5,553 nucleotides of DNA from Bacillota bacterium. GTDB taxonomy: Bacteria; Bacillota; Clostridia; Saccharofermentanales; UBA5734. The notes under the pieces are model-generated. The model made no database searches. It saw nothing but the letters and a program-made list of their open reading frames with translations, and was not told where the DNA came from. Made by a program: the position numbers and the translations under genes. The stretch covers positions 1 to 5,553 of the forward strand of contig JAEXPB010000051.1 in the NCBI GenBank assembly GCA_023438965.1, written 5' to 3'. The stretch's first letter is position 1; every line of letters begins with the position of its first letter. Positions 5,515-5,553 of the stretch are shown piece after piece.

Positions 5515-5553
5515 TCAAAAACGCTCCTTTGATGGATTTACTGGCTCCATCAT
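5515..5553 (-). CDS. Possible 3' end of an upstream gene
   Basis: The minus strand from the window edge reads 12 open codons (MMEPVNPSKERF) and stops at TGA (5517-5515). This stop overlaps the possible TTG start of the methyltransferase gene (TTGA) and lies two bases before its ATG. The ribosome binding site of the methyltransferase gene lies inside this tail. Such an arrangement is typical of translationally coupled operon genes. The stretch is too short to name a family. The methyltransferase frame is also open to the edge, so the case rests on the stop-start overlap and the ribosome binding site. Confidence 0.35.
   Translation of the reverse strand: MMEPVNPSKERF

Overview
This is a bacterial window in which every supported gene is read on the minus strand. 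The moderately high GC of the right four fifths, Shine-Dalgarno starts, an EF-G-like paralogue of the kind common in anaerobic Bacillota, a DusB-type tRNA-dihydrouridine synthase with Bacillota-like motifs and a MtaA/CmuA-type corrinoid methyltransferase homologue together suggest an anaerobic member of the Bacillota (Clostridia or Negativicutes grade). That placement is inferred from protein motifs; no species-level marker is visible.

Reading in the direction of transcription (right to left): the last codons of an unidentified upstream gene appear to overlap the start of a MtaA/CmuA/uroporphyrinogen-decarboxylase-family methyltransferase (4523-5512), probably the last gene of a corrinoid-linked operon because a good intrinsic terminator lies at 4430-4458. 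Next is a tRNA-dihydrouridine synthase gene (3293-4330). A 118-base gap carrying a probable promoter separates it from a gene for an EF-G-like translational GTPase (1087-3174). That GTPase gene ends in a large GC-rich hairpin (989-1084).

From about 640 to 1085 there is no convincing gene. The stretch is a nest of related palindromic repeats: a 110-base core present twice (651-760 and 815-924, three mismatches), nested inverted repeats forming a roughly 186-base rod-like palindrome (765-950), an extra orphan arm (958-979), and a third hairpin with the same arm motif directly behind the EF-G-like gene.

The left 640 bases are clearly more AT-rich. They hold a strong sigma-A-type promoter with a 12-base palindrome at the presumed transcription start, followed by the 5' part of a gene for a secreted protein or lipoprotein with a coiled-coil segment, cut by the window edge.

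The genes do not form one pathway: translation and tRNA modification genes sit beside a methyl-transfer gene and an unknown surface protein. I see no defence system, mobile-element protein, CRISPR array or RNA gene. The repeat nest is the most unusual content.
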